Shown: positions 1-8,156 of the stretch, piece after piece
Layout: the number at the start of each line of letters is the position of its first letter
Numbering within the stretch: position 1 is the first letter of the stretch
Source: Candidatus Altarchaeales archaeon
GTDB lineage: Archaea; Altiarchaeota; Altiarchaeia; IMC4; QMZM01
Length of the DNA: 30,258 nt
Direction of reading: 5' to 3'
Assembly (NCBI GenBank): GCA_003663175.1
Contig: QMZM01000002.1
Coordinates: 1 to 30,258 of the forward strand
Notes under the pieces: generated by a model
Database searches by the model: none
What the model was told of the DNA's origin: nothing
The model's input: only the letters and a program-made list of their open reading frames with translations
Made by a program: the position numbers and the translations under genes

Positions 1-426
1 GAGTTAGGACAAGGTATGAGGTTCTATCCTTACCAACAGCCATTATGGAAGTTGTGTGCGTATTGAGTTATCGAATAGTCTAAAGGTCTAAAGAAGCCAC
101 GCTCAATGTCTCTAACTTTTAAACCTAACCTCGCCACTTGCCCTACTTCTCACTAACCAAGTGTCATAGATTAATTTGCCACTTTGGGTTTCACAGAGCA
201 AAAACGATTTTTCTACTTTGTCGATTAATAATATACCACCCAGTGATATGCTGGTGTTTTTCATAGTGGAATATTGGAGATTTGTTCCCTAATATTCCAT
301 CATTGGGCATTGAGTGGCGAAGTTAAGTCTCTATTGGTAAGGGTATCTTCTCGAGTTTTCCATTCTCATCTAACTCTAAATCGTTTTTCAAAAGAATTTG
401 GTTTAAGTGGTATTTAACTTTTTTTA
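1..426. other. Non-coding stretch with repeat-derived DNA
   Basis: I see no convincing gene here; all frames are broken by stops within a few dozen codons. The stretch contains a 51-base element on the minus strand at 122-172 that recurs near 19612. It also has imperfect inverted motifs: 25-36 matches the complement of 335-346 (core TTGGTAAGG), and 124-137 matches the complement of 314-327 (core GTGGCGANGTTA). This looks like the residue of a small mobile element or a structured RNA rather than ordinary intergenic DNA. The ATPase gene on the minus strand ends at 427, so any terminator for it would also lie here; no clear one is visible. Confidence 0.4.
122..172 (-). repeat. Dispersed repeat, copy A
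   Basis: Read on the minus strand it begins AATCTATGACACTTGGTTAG and continues through GCAAGTGGCGAGGTTAGG. Copy B on the plus strand at 19612-19662 begins AATCTATGACACTCGGTTAG and continues GCAAGTGGTGATGTTGG. By eye roughly four bases in five agree over 51 bases, with two small gaps. Both copies lie outside genes. Identity is unknown: a transposon end, a MITE or a small RNA are all possible. Confidence 0.55.
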
Positions 427-1683
427 CTACCGAAGGTTAAAATTCCTAATTGCGAGTTTCCATATAGGTATAACCTCTATTTCCTTTCTATTTATCTTGA
501 TGATATCTTCCACATCTCTTGAGATTAAGTAGCCTTTATTAACACCAAATTTGCGCATAAAGGATAGTAATCCCTTTATATCTTCTTTTGAAATCTTGTC
601 CTTATATTTAATTTCTATTGGTTTATCTCGATAGACGAAATCCACCTCCTTATTGCCTTTTCTCCAGTAAAGCTCAGCATCTAGATAACTCCTAATAAAG
701 CATTCTGCAAGATTTTCCTCGCCAACCTCCCTAAAAATTCCAGTTATCAGGGAAGGATGATACGGATAAACCCTTTTCAACTTTCTAGAAACAGATAACA
801 TAGAACCACGATAGTTCTTAACCAGTCTTATTATATAACCAAATTCCAACATCTTTATGTGGGAAATCAAGGTATTTTTACTTTTTCCAAGATCTCTTGA
901 TAAGGAATCTAGATTTAAATACATTCCCGGAGACGAAAGAAAGATCTCAGTTAGGTTTTGAAGTAAATCCGCATCAGCATCTTTTAAAACTTTTTGAAAA
1001 TCTGAAAAGAGAATTTTATCGATGATAAGCTCTTTTACATACTCTTTAGCCCTTTCTTCTTCCCAATCAATTATTTCTGGAAACGCTCTTTTCATGAAAA
1101 TGGGAAAAGTCGCTTTTAATTTATTTGCCCACACCTCTGGCTTTTCTATTTTCTTTCCAAATTTAAGTTCAAAGAATTCATTAAAGTTTAGGGGCTTTAT
1201 TTCAACAAAAAAATATCTTCCTGTTAAATTCTTTCTCGCTTTTTCTTCTATTTGCAGACTTGCAGAGCCAGAAATCACAAACTTTACATTTGGTAGAGCA
1301 TCATAAAGCAATTTTAATTCATCATACCAATTTTTAAGCTTGTATATCTCATCAAGAAACACAAAAATGTTTTCATTTTCATAGTCAACATCAGTTAGTT
1401 TTGAATAAATATCTAAAATTTTTTTAATCTCAAGTGATCCTTTATCGAAAGAAAAATATAGGATGTTGTAAGGGGATACTCCTCTATCTATCAAATATTG
1501 AATCAGTTGGTACATTAAGGTACTTTTTCCAACTCTTCTTAGACCACAAATTATAATTATCTGCCTATATTTCATCAAATCTTGAAGCTCATTAAAATAC
1601 CGTCTTTTATAAGGCAGCGCTAAACTTTTCTTTACCTTCCCTTCTCTCCACCAATGATTCAGAAAAGAAATTAAATCTTCCAT
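427..1683 (-). CDS. AAA_14/DUF4143 ATP-binding protein
   Basis: A P-loop ATPase of the AAA_14 plus DUF4143 architecture, common in archaea and bacteria but without a settled function. From the ATG at 1683 (418 residues) the Walker A is GLRRVGKST at about 47-55 and the Walker B is FLDE at about 109-112, followed by a sensor-like VISGSAS. The C-terminal part has the EVDFV...IEIKYK pattern of the restriction-endonuclease-like fold usual in this family. The frame is open upstream to a TTG at 1755. I prefer ATG 1683 because a TATA-like TTTAAATA lies about 27 bases before it (1707-1714), fitting a leaderless transcript, and the upstream codons are made of operator-like repeats. It lies directly downstream of a broken PIN-toxin gene. 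Confidence 0.85.
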   Translation of the reverse strand: MEDLISFLNHWWREGKVKKSLALPYKRRYFNELQDLMKYRQIIIICGLRRVGKSTLMYQLIQYLIDRGVSPYNILYFSFDKGSLEIKKILDIYSKLTDVDYENENIFVFLDEIYKLKNWYDELKLLYDALPNVKFVISGSASLQIEEKARKNLTGRYFFVEIKPLNFNEFFELKFGKKIEKPEVWANKLKATFPIFMKRAFPEIIDWEEERAKEYVKELIIDKILFSDFQKVLKDADADLLQNLTEIFLSSPGMYLNLDSLSRDLGKSKNTLISHIKMLEFGYIIRLVKNYRGSMLSVSRKLKRVYPYHPSLITGIFREVGEENLAECFIRSYLDAELYWRKGNKEVDFVYRDKPIEIKYKDKISKEDIKGLLSFMRKFGVNKGYLISRDVEDIIKINRKEIEVIPIWKLAIRNFNLR

Positions 1684-1698
1684 ATTAGTATTTATTTC

Positions 1699-1739
1699 GA
1701 TACGAATATTTAAATTTTTCGTATCAGATTTGATACGAA
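1699..1739 (-). promoter_or_regulatory. Promoter with flanking operator-like inverted repeats
   Basis: Positions 1718-1739 form a perfect inverted repeat: arms TTCGTATCA and TGATACGAA, 9 bp each, separated by GATT. The same half-site GATACGAA recurs at 1699-1706. Between them lies TTTAAATA (minus strand, 1714-1707), a good archaeal TATA box for the ATPase start at 1683. A regulator bound to these sites would cover both sides of the TATA box, so repression is the simplest reading. The cognate regulator is not identifiable in the window. Confidence 0.6.
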
Positions 1740-1751
1740 TGTAATTTTTTA

Positions 1752-2252
1752 TCAATAAAACTTAAGACCGAATCTTTCAAGCTTCTTGTAATGCTTAATA
1801 TTTCTTGTTAGCAATTTAAGGTTTTTATCTATTGCTACAGATGCTATCAATAGATTTCTATCATCTATTAGCTCACCACTCTTCTTTAGAGAAATCCAGA
1901 TTTCGCTTGCCTTTTTAATAATGCTATTGTCGTTAAATATCACGGAAAAACACTCTTCAAGAAGCTCTTTCGCTCTCTTTGGATCTTTACAGCCTCTTAT
2001 GAACTCGTACAAGGTTATTTCAGATATATACATCTCAGCAATAGGTAACTCGCACCTACCTTTGACATAATCTATGAGAACATTAGTAAGAAACGAATCC
2101 CAATCCTTTTTTCCTTTTAATGCCCTTAGAATTTCTTTTTGTCTCCTCAGTAATTGTAATTGTTGTTGCCATAATAATTTATCCAGAAAAAGAGAGATTG
2201 AAGATTTTAATTTTTCCTCATTCTTAAAATAAGGGTGTGTCCAAAAATTCCC
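1752..2252 (-). pseudogene. VapB-VapC (PIN toxin) fusion remnant without a start
   Basis: The last 93 residues from ATG 2033 are the body and C-terminus of a VapC-type PIN ribonuclease: SEITLYEFIRG carries the helix acidic residue, and DDRNLLIASVA and LLTRNIKHYKKL are typical. The frame stays open upstream to a stop at 2253-2255 and reads FLTNVLIDYVKG where VapC normally has LDTNVLIDY, so the first catalytic aspartate is missing. It is preceded by LRALKGKKDWDSF, which resembles a VapB antitoxin tail. There is no ATG, GTG or TTG between 2034 and 2252. The simplest reading is that a deletion fused the antitoxin end to the toxin start and removed the catalytic Asp, while another event removed the antitoxin start. 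An ATG at 2033 would give only a truncated PIN domain. It overlaps the longer frame of the ATPase by a few bases. Confidence 0.6.
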
Positions 2253-2455
2253 TCATCACGATAAAGAGAAAAGTATATGAGGACACGGGCCATAAACTTC
2301 TCTCTCTACTTCACGAGTTTGACAAACTACTTAGCCTAGAATTACCAACCCAGAAACATGCTTTACAACCTGAGAATCTGGGTTAGGTGCTCGAGAGACC
2401 AGCCGACCTAATCTCAAGCCTTTGGGAGTGGTTAATGGCTGAGAAAAAATTATGA
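2237..2455 (+). pseudogene. Degenerate coding remnant, unknown origin
   Basis: One plus-strand frame reads like protein (KRKVYEDTGHKLLSLLHEF, then after a single TAG at 2384-2386 VLERPADLISSLWEWLMA) and ends at TGA 2453-2455. The amphipathic pattern continues across the stop, suggesting a decayed gene rather than chance. Its left end overlaps the broken end of the vapB-vapC remnant, so an insertion of this DNA could have removed the antitoxin start. I cannot assign a family; a transposase fragment is a guess. Confidence 0.25.
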
Positions 2456-2527
2456 AAAATTCTTAGGTCTAAACCGAAGAAAATGAAAAGGTTTTTATTT
2501 TTGCCTAGAAAATTACATTAACGAAAG

Positions 2528-3832
2528 ATGAAAAAGCTTCTACTCCTTTGTCTCTTTATAATTTTCCTTAGCAATTGCATAGAACAAAAAATCTGTTCCC
2601 CTTCCACTCCAGAGTTTTGCGATAAAAGCTGCGAGGGAGATGAGGATTGTAAATCTACATGTTTATGTGGTTGTATCAATAAAGATGAAATGTGTTATGG
2701 CGAAGAAGGAATTCGATGTTACATCCTTCCCTCTTGTAGATGTGTCAATAATTCCTGTGAGATTTTTAGATCCGATGAAGTGGAGGTTAGGACCGATAAG
2801 ATTGAATATGAGCAAGGGGAGAAAATAAGAGTGATTATTAAGAATAATCTAAATCAAAGCATTTGGTATGAAGAGCAGATGGGTAAGGTTTTCGATCACT
2901 GTTTTCTTAAATTACCTTCTAAGGTGCAGAAACTGGAAAATGAAAAGTGGGACGATATAGAATTGCCTCATAAATGTTGCAATGAATTAATGTGTAGAAT
3001 CGGATCACCAATTAAATTAAAATTAGAACCAAAAACTAAAAGAGAGATTGAACTTAAAATTCCCTCTTCTGGCACTTATAGGTTGAAATTTGTTTATTAT
3101 CTTTCAAATGATACAAGAAAAGAAAATTATGCATATTCAAATGAATTCGAGATAAAGGCTGTTAATGGTATAACGATTACTATGAATAAAACGGTCTTCC
3201 TAAAGGGCGAAAAAATTGATTTTAGAATAGACGGTAAGGTTCATGTTTGTACGAATAAATTGCCCTTTTCCATCATCAAATCCGATGGAGAACCGGTAAG
3301 ATTAAAACATTCATGTGCTGGATTTGTAGGTTCGGGAGTAGATCAATATTGTGAAAATGGAAAAATAGTTTCCAAACGAATTTATCAACTTTGCAATTTC
3401 TCAAGGAAATGGTGTTATGGCTGTAGCGATTTGATAGCATGTTGGGATACATACATTCATGAAAACTTCACTTGGGATCAAAAAGAGTATGTTGAAATAA
3501 CTGAGGTGTGTGATAATAGGACAATTCATAGAGAAATAAAAAAATTTGTTCCCTCGGGGATATATAAGATCGTTGTATATGATGTCGTCAACCAAGAATA
3601 TGTTGAGAGTGAGTTCACGATTAAAGCAAGGGAGCCAGAGTGGCTTATCTCTACCTATGGAAAATGCAAAACAGATGAAGATTGTTATGGGGGTGGCTGT
3701 AGTGGAGAGATATGCCAGAGTAGATTTGAAGAGCCTCAATATTCTATTTGTATTGTCAGACAAATTCCAGCGAATTTCTACTGCAGATGTATTGATGGAA
3801 AATGTCAGTGGGTGAGTAACACAAAAAAATGA
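2528..3832 (+). CDS. Cysteine-rich secreted lipoprotein with Ig-like domains
   Basis: 434 residues. The N-terminus MKKLLLLCLFIIFLSNC is a lipoprotein signal with a lipobox-like LSNC, so the protein is probably anchored outside the membrane. Residues about 22-80 form a dense cysteine cluster (C-x4-C-x3-C-x-C-x-C spacing). Two beta-rich segments follow (about 82-210 and 212-365), each starting with a TDKIEYEQGEKI- or NKTVFLKGEKI-like strand typical of Ig-like folds. The C-terminus (about 370-430) has a second cluster (CKTDEDCYGGGCSGEICQS ... CRCIDGKCQW) resembling the eight-cysteine-cluster domain seen in archaeal secreted proteins. A T-rich TATA-like element lies near 2490-2500. Its TGA overlaps the ATG of the next gene, so the two are co-translated. 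Ligand and role are unknown. Confidence 0.8.
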   Translation: MKKLLLLCLFIIFLSNCIEQKICSPSTPEFCDKSCEGDEDCKSTCLCGCINKDEMCYGEEGIRCYILPSCRCVNNSCEIFRSDEVEVRTDKIEYEQGEKIRVIIKNNLNQSIWYEEQMGKVFDHCFLKLPSKVQKLENEKWDDIELPHKCCNELMCRIGSPIKLKLEPKTKREIELKIPSSGTYRLKFVYYLSNDTRKENYAYSNEFEIKAVNGITITMNKTVFLKGEKIDFRIDGKVHVCTNKLPFSIIKSDGEPVRLKHSCAGFVGSGVDQYCENGKIVSKRIYQLCNFSRKWCYGCSDLIACWDTYIHENFTWDQKEYVEITEVCDNRTIHREIKKFVPSGIYKIVVYDVVNQEYVESEFTIKAREPEWLISTYGKCKTDEDCYGGGCSGEICQSRFEEPQYSICIVRQIPANFYCRCIDGKCQWVSNTKK

Positions 3833-4407
3833 TCAATGACAAAATAGTATTGGACAGGGAAACATTCAAGGCACTGGCAATTGAAACCAGAATAAAAATT
3901 TTAAAGCTCTTGAATGAAAGATATCAATTAACTTTAACTGATATTGCCAAGGAATTAAATCTCGCGCCATCAACTGTCAAGGAGCATCTGGATAAATTAA
4001 TTTCCGCTGGTTTGATAAGACAGGTAGATAAGGGAATGAAGTGGAAGTACTATCGTCTCACAATAAAGGGAAATAAGATTATGAATCCGTATGAAAAGAG
4101 GGTCATGATAATTCTGGGTATTGGGATCGTGGCGATGTTCATCTCGATATACAGCATGCTCTATAAACTGGAGAATCTCACGAGATTCATTTCAATCGAG
4201 ACTGCGCCGGCGGCATTGAGATTAGGAGGTAAGGCGCATGAGAATATAACAACTGAAATTTCTAAATATGCAGAGATAACGACATCTCTGCCACCAGAGG
4301 TCGGACGCTTACATGTTCCATATCTGGAGATAATTATTGTGATTTTATCTGCACTTATTGTCGGAATTTGTGTTGGCTACCTAATTAAGAGGAGAAGTAT
4401 AATCTAA
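3829..4407 (+). CDS. Membrane-anchored winged-helix (ArsR-like) regulator
   Basis: 192 residues. The N-terminal part (about 8-80) is a winged helix-turn-helix of the ArsR/MarR kind: LAIETRIKILKLLNE, LTLTDIAKELNLAPSTVKEHLDKLISAGLI and a wing WKYYRLT. Two transmembrane helices follow (about 92-113 and 166-187) around a roughly 50-residue outside loop, ending in a basic KRR tail. Such archaeal regulators bind DNA while tethered to the membrane. The start overlaps the stop of the lipoprotein gene (ATGA), so the outside lipoprotein and this loop may form a sensing pair; that is inference. Confidence 0.8.
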   Translation: MINDKIVLDRETFKALAIETRIKILKLLNERYQLTLTDIAKELNLAPSTVKEHLDKLISAGLIRQVDKGMKWKYYRLTIKGNKIMNPYEKRVMIILGIGIVAMFISIYSMLYKLENLTRFISIETAPAALRLGGKAHENITTEISKYAEITTSLPPEVGRLHVPYLEIIIVILSALIVGICVGYLIKRRSII

Positions 4408-4485
4408 GCGTTATCTATCACATGAATTCAAATAGATTTAATTATTTTTTAATGTGTGGAAATAATTAATAAGGAGGCGATAAAA

Positions 4486-4914
4486 ATGGTTGAGGATTGT
4501 GTTTTCTGTAAGATTGTTAAGGGAGAACTACCATCCAGAAAGGTATATGAGGATGACTCGGTTATTGGAATCTTGGATATAAATCCATTTTCCAGAGGGC
4601 ATGTCTTAGTAATACCGAAAAGGCATGTTGTCTGGTTCCATGAAATGGATGAGGAACTAACGAAGAGGGTATTTGTTGCTGCAAACAGAATCTGTCAGAA
4701 AATGAAGAGGGCGTATAAAGTTAAGTATATAGATTTGTTTGCCAGGGGTATGAGGGTTCCACATGTTCATATATTTCTAATTCCAACAATAGAAAATGAA
4801 GAGAATGTATTTGATAAATTTATAAATTTAATCAGTTATGTCCAAGAGAATTTAAGACCGAGATTTTCTGATAAGGAAATGGATGAGATTGCGGAGAAAC
4901 TGCGAAGGGCATAA
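4486..4914 (+). CDS. HIT-family (histidine triad) protein
   Basis: 142 residues from the ATG at 4486, chosen because a strong Shine-Dalgarno (AAGGAGGCGAT, 4471-4480) sits just before it; a GTG at 4456 is possible but lacks such a site. The HIT fold is clear: CVFCKIVKGELPSRKVYED, then INPFSRGHVLVIPKRHV, then the active-site stretch VPHVHIFLIP. HIT proteins are nucleotidyl hydrolases or transferases acting on phosphoramidates or dinucleotides. Here the triad reads H-V-H-I-F, so the first and central (nucleophile) histidines are kept but the third is Phe, and the usual GQ before the motif is absent. Activity may therefore be altered. Confidence 0.85.
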   Translation: MVEDCVFCKIVKGELPSRKVYEDDSVIGILDINPFSRGHVLVIPKRHVVWFHEMDEELTKRVFVAANRICQKMKRAYKVKYIDLFARGMRVPHVHIFLIPTIENEENVFDKFINLISYVQENLRPRFSDKEMDEIAEKLRRA

Positions 4915-4924
4915 TCTACAAAAT

Positions 4925-5074
4925 CTAAAATTTTTCTGCAAGTGTGTGGTAAATATTATCTAGATATGCGTTAATCATATGGAACATCAAATCAGCCTTC
5001 CTTTTCAATTGCCCCGTCGCTGTTCTGTGTGGGATTGACTTAAGCAATTCGCTTTGATTGCTTTGGCATGGCAT
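4925..5074 (-). CDS. Possible small protein (49 aa)
   Basis: An open frame from ATG 5074 to TAG 4925-4927, converging on the HIT gene with a 10-base gap. The product starts MPCQSNQSELLKSIPHRTA and ends with an amphipathic stretch LMFHMINAYLDNIYHTLAEK. It is basic in the middle and compositionally protein-like. AT-rich TATA-like sequence lies upstream (about 5085-5110). I do not recognise a family, and a frame of this length can arise by chance. Confidence 0.35.
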   Translation of the reverse strand: MPCQSNQSELLKSIPHRTATGQLKRKADLMFHMINAYLDNIYHTLAEKF

Positions 5075-5432
5075 GACCGATTTATTTATTATCAATCGTA
5101 TAATCTAATGTGTTAGTCTCATGTAATGTATTTCCCATTACTCAACACTCATACTTTTCGGCGCACGAAATTTTGCACGCCTCCAACAAGAATTTATAAT
5201 GGAAATTTAATAATGGGATGGAATTAAACTCATTTATGGAGAATGAATCGATTTTGATGATAATTTGGACATTTGACAGAATGAATAGTGGGGCATATAC
5301 CCCTTGGATCAATTCCGGATTAATTCAGGATAGAATGGTAAATAAGTCGCACCGTACAGAATATTGGAAAACAACCAGAACATATGGTCGAGTTGAAATT
5401 TAATCTACTACTGAAGAAAATTTTGAATTTTG
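5075..5432. other. Intergenic region upstream of the P-type ATPase
   Basis: Most of this 358-base gap shows no clear gene. There is a short imperfect inverted repeat GGCGCACGAAATTTTGCACGCC-like around 5160-5182. A TATA-like TTTATAA lies at about 5191-5197, which would start a transcript near 5218, where a 61-codon frame (5218-5403) begins. That product looks non-homologous and is probably chance. A second TATA-like AAATTTAAT lies at about 5394-5402 and is the likelier promoter for the ATPase gene. Confidence 0.35.
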
Positions 5433-8096
5433 ATGAATATGCATGATAAAAATTGGTATAATCTATCTGTAGAGGATGTTATTAGAAAGGTCAATTCATC
5501 TGTAAGTGGTTTATCTACCGATGAGGCTAGAAAAAGGCTTGAGATATATGGTAAGAATATAATTGAGAAAGGGAGGCGGATATCGAGGCTCGAGATATTT
5601 ATATCCCAGTTTAAGGATTTTCTGATTTTAATCCTCTTAGTTTCTGCAATCATATCGTTTATTTTTCAAGAATACATAGAGTCGTATCTGATAATAGCAA
5701 TAGTCATAGCAAATGGAATATTTGGATTTATCCAAGACTGGAAGGCTGAATCATCAATTGAGGCGTTGCAAAGGATGGCATCTGTAGATGCGTTGGTTAT
5801 AAGGGACGGTAAAAAAAAGAAGATAAATGCTGAAGAAGTTGTTCCCGGAGATATAATAATTCTGGAAGAAGGATCGCAGGTTTCAGCAGATGCTCGTTTA
5901 ATAGAGGTTTATAATCTGGAGATAGATGAGTCTCCATTAACCGGTGAATCGATTGGCGTTAGTAAGATAGTTGAACCATTACGGGGATATAGAGATTTAC
6001 CGGACAGGAAGAATATGGTATTCAAATATACAAATGTAATCAGAGGAAGAGGAAAGGCGGTGGTTGTTGGAACTGGGATGGATACCGAGATAGGCAAGGT
6101 TGCAAAGAAGCTTCAGGAGGTGGAGAAAGAAGAGACTCCATTCCAAAGGGAATTAAATTCATTAGGAAAGAAATTGGGTATTTTAACCCTGGGTATCTGC
6201 GCATTTATCGTTCCACTTTCTATATTTCTCCAAGGAACTACACCATTTAATGCGTTTTTAACTGCAATAGCACTGGCGGTTGCGGCTGTTCCAGAGGGAT
6301 TACCGGCAGTTATCACCCTGTCCTTGGCTCTGGGAACTAGAAAAATGGTTAAGAAGAATTCTCTTGTCAGGAGATTATCCGTTGTTGAATCTCTTGGTTC
6401 AGTAGATGTAATATGCACAGATAAAACTGGAACATTAACTGAGAATAGGATGGTTGTTGAAAAAATATTCTTTAATGAAAATACATTTGATGTTACTGGT
6501 GGTTTCTCATCTACGGGAAAATTCATTAAAAATGGGAAATCTACGGACCCAAAGGAATTAGAAATTATATTGATATCTGGAGTTTTATGTAATAATTCAG
6601 AAATTCAAGACAATGATATTATAGGTGATCCAACCGAGGCCGCATTGTTAATTTCTGGAGAAAAGGCTGGTCTTAAAAAGGAAATTCTGGAGAGAGAATA
6701 TAAAAGAATTAGAGAATTTCCATTCTCATCAGAAAGTAAGCAGATGGTAACCGTTCATGAGAGGGATGGTGAGATTATGAGCTTTGTTAAGGGAGCTCCG
6801 GAGGTCATTCTGGATGAGTGTAAATGGTACTGGAAGGATGGCGAAAAAAAGTTGCTAACTAAGGAAAAGAGGGAGGAATTCCTTAAGAAGAATGACGAAT
6901 TTGCTAAACATGCATTGAGGGTTCTGGGGTTTGCATTTAAAGATGGCGAGATTAAAGATATAGGTAAGGAGAGAGAATTGGTCTTCTTAGGGCTTCAGGG
7001 TATGATAGATCCACCAAGAAGGGAGGTAGGTGATGCGATTGGGATTTGTAGGGATGCCGGAATAAGGGTTATTATGGTTACTGGAGATAATGCAACAACT
7101 GCAAAGGCTATTGGGAAAAAACTTGGATTTGAGTCTAATGTTATGACAGTAGACGAATTGAAGAATCTCTCAGAAGATGAATTAAGAAGAATTGTTGAGA
7201 GGATAGATATCTTTGCAAGAGTTTCTCCAGCAGATAAGTTAAGGATCTTAAATGCATTGAAGGATAATGGACATATTGTAGCAATGACTGGAGATGGTGT
7301 GAATGATGCTCCTGCATTGAAGAGAGCAGATGTCGGAATCTCAATGGGTATAAGGGGTACAGATGTTGCAAAACAGGCATCTGACATGATATTGTTGGAC
7401 GATAATTTTATATCAATAAAGGATGCGATTGCCGAGGGAAGGGGGATATTTGACAACATAAGAAAATTCGTAAATTACCTCTTATCCGCAAATATGGGTG
7501 AAATCTTTATAGTATTCTTCGGTGTTCTGATTGGTGGTTTTCTATTTCCACACGAGTTTGGCTCTGCATCACATGCACTAATTTTAACCCCCGTTATGTT
7601 GCTATGGATCAACCTATTGACTGATGGTCTTCCCGCGTTAGCTCTGGGTGTTGATCCAAAAGCAAAGGACATAATGAAGAGGAAACCCAGACCAAAGGAC
7701 GAACCAGTAATAAACAAGAGAATGATGTTCTCAATAGTTGGAATTGGTGCGGTGATGGCTATAATTTCATTGCCGATATTCTTTTATAGCATTAAAATGG
7801 ATAAAGATCTAATCAAGGCTCAAACAATATTATTCACACTGATAATAACCATGGAGATGGTGAGAATTCAAGCAATAAGATCAAGGTATAACCTATCAAT
7901 ATTCTCAAACGAATGGCTAATCTTGGCTATAATTTCATCTCTATCTTTACAATTGATTGTTCTATATACGCCATTGAATAAATTCTTTAGAGTTACTCCA
8001 CTGGACATCAATTCCTGGATTATTATCTTTATAGGACTTGTTATATTTGCTATACTAACCTATCTTTTTGTGAAGATTGAAGATATGATATTTTAG
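5433..8096 (+). CDS. P-type cation-transporting ATPase (Ca2+/P2A-like)
   Basis: 887 residues from ATG 5433; the frame also has a TTG just before and an ATG at 5439. All hallmark motifs are present: N-terminal cation-ATPase domain (about 5-70), actuator TGES, membrane motif VPEGLPA (about residue 287), the phosphorylated aspartate in CTDKTGTLTEN (about 330), KGAPE in the nucleotide domain, MVTGDN, and the hinge MTGDGVNDAPALKRADVGISMG (about 615-635). Six C-terminal membrane helices follow, with NLLTDGLPALALGVD. The PEGLP and N-x3-TD pairs are those of Ca2+ pumps such as SERCA/PMR1, so Ca2+ (or Mn2+) export is likely. Length is normal for the family. It appears monocistronic. Confidence 0.92.
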   Translation: MNMHDKNWYNLSVEDVIRKVNSSVSGLSTDEARKRLEIYGKNIIEKGRRISRLEIFISQFKDFLILILLVSAIISFIFQEYIESYLIIAIVIANGIFGFIQDWKAESSIEALQRMASVDALVIRDGKKKKINAEEVVPGDIIILEEGSQVSADARLIEVYNLEIDESPLTGESIGVSKIVEPLRGYRDLPDRKNMVFKYTNVIRGRGKAVVVGTGMDTEIGKVAKKLQEVEKEETPFQRELNSLGKKLGILTLGICAFIVPLSIFLQGTTPFNAFLTAIALAVAAVPEGLPAVITLSLALGTRKMVKKNSLVRRLSVVESLGSVDVICTDKTGTLTENRMVVEKIFFNENTFDVTGGFSSTGKFIKNGKSTDPKELEIILISGVLCNNSEIQDNDIIGDPTEAALLISGEKAGLKKEILEREYKRIREFPFSSESKQMVTVHERDGEIMSFVKGAPEVILDECKWYWKDGEKKLLTKEKREEFLKKNDEFAKHALRVLGFAFKDGEIKDIGKERELVFLGLQGMIDPPRREVGDAIGICRDAGIRVIMVTGDNATTAKAIGKKLGFESNVMTVDELKNLSEDELRRIVERIDIFARVSPADKLRILNALKDNGHIVAMTGDGVNDAPALKRADVGISMGIRGTDVAKQASDMILLDDNFISIKDAIAEGRGIFDNIRKFVNYLLSANMGEIFIVFFGVLIGGFLFPHEFGSASHALILTPVMLLWINLLTDGLPALALGVDPKAKDIMKRKPRPKDEPVINKRMMFSIVGIGAVMAIISLPIFFYSIKMDKDLIKAQTILFTLIITMEMVRIQAIRSRYNLSIFSNEWLILAIISSLSLQLIVLYTPLNKFFRVTPLDINSWIIIFIGLVIFAILTYLFVKIEDMIF

Positions 8097-8156
8097 AAAC
8101 CTCCGAGAGTTTCGTTCAAACGCTGAAAAGGCTATCTAAAAGATGGATGGGGGAGA

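Noticed and set aside
1684..1755. N-terminal extension of the AAA_14 ATPase from a TTG
   Set aside because: The extra codons are built from operator repeats and the TATA box, and the ATG at 1683 fits the promoter.
5218..5403. 61-codon plus-strand frame with a TATA-like element upstream
   Set aside because: No recognisable motif, odd composition and no ribosome site; the TATA could be chance in AT-rich DNA.
6995..7459. Long minus-strand frames inside the P-type ATPase gene
   Set aside because: Antisense shadows of a well-conserved coding frame without their own start signals or family motifs.
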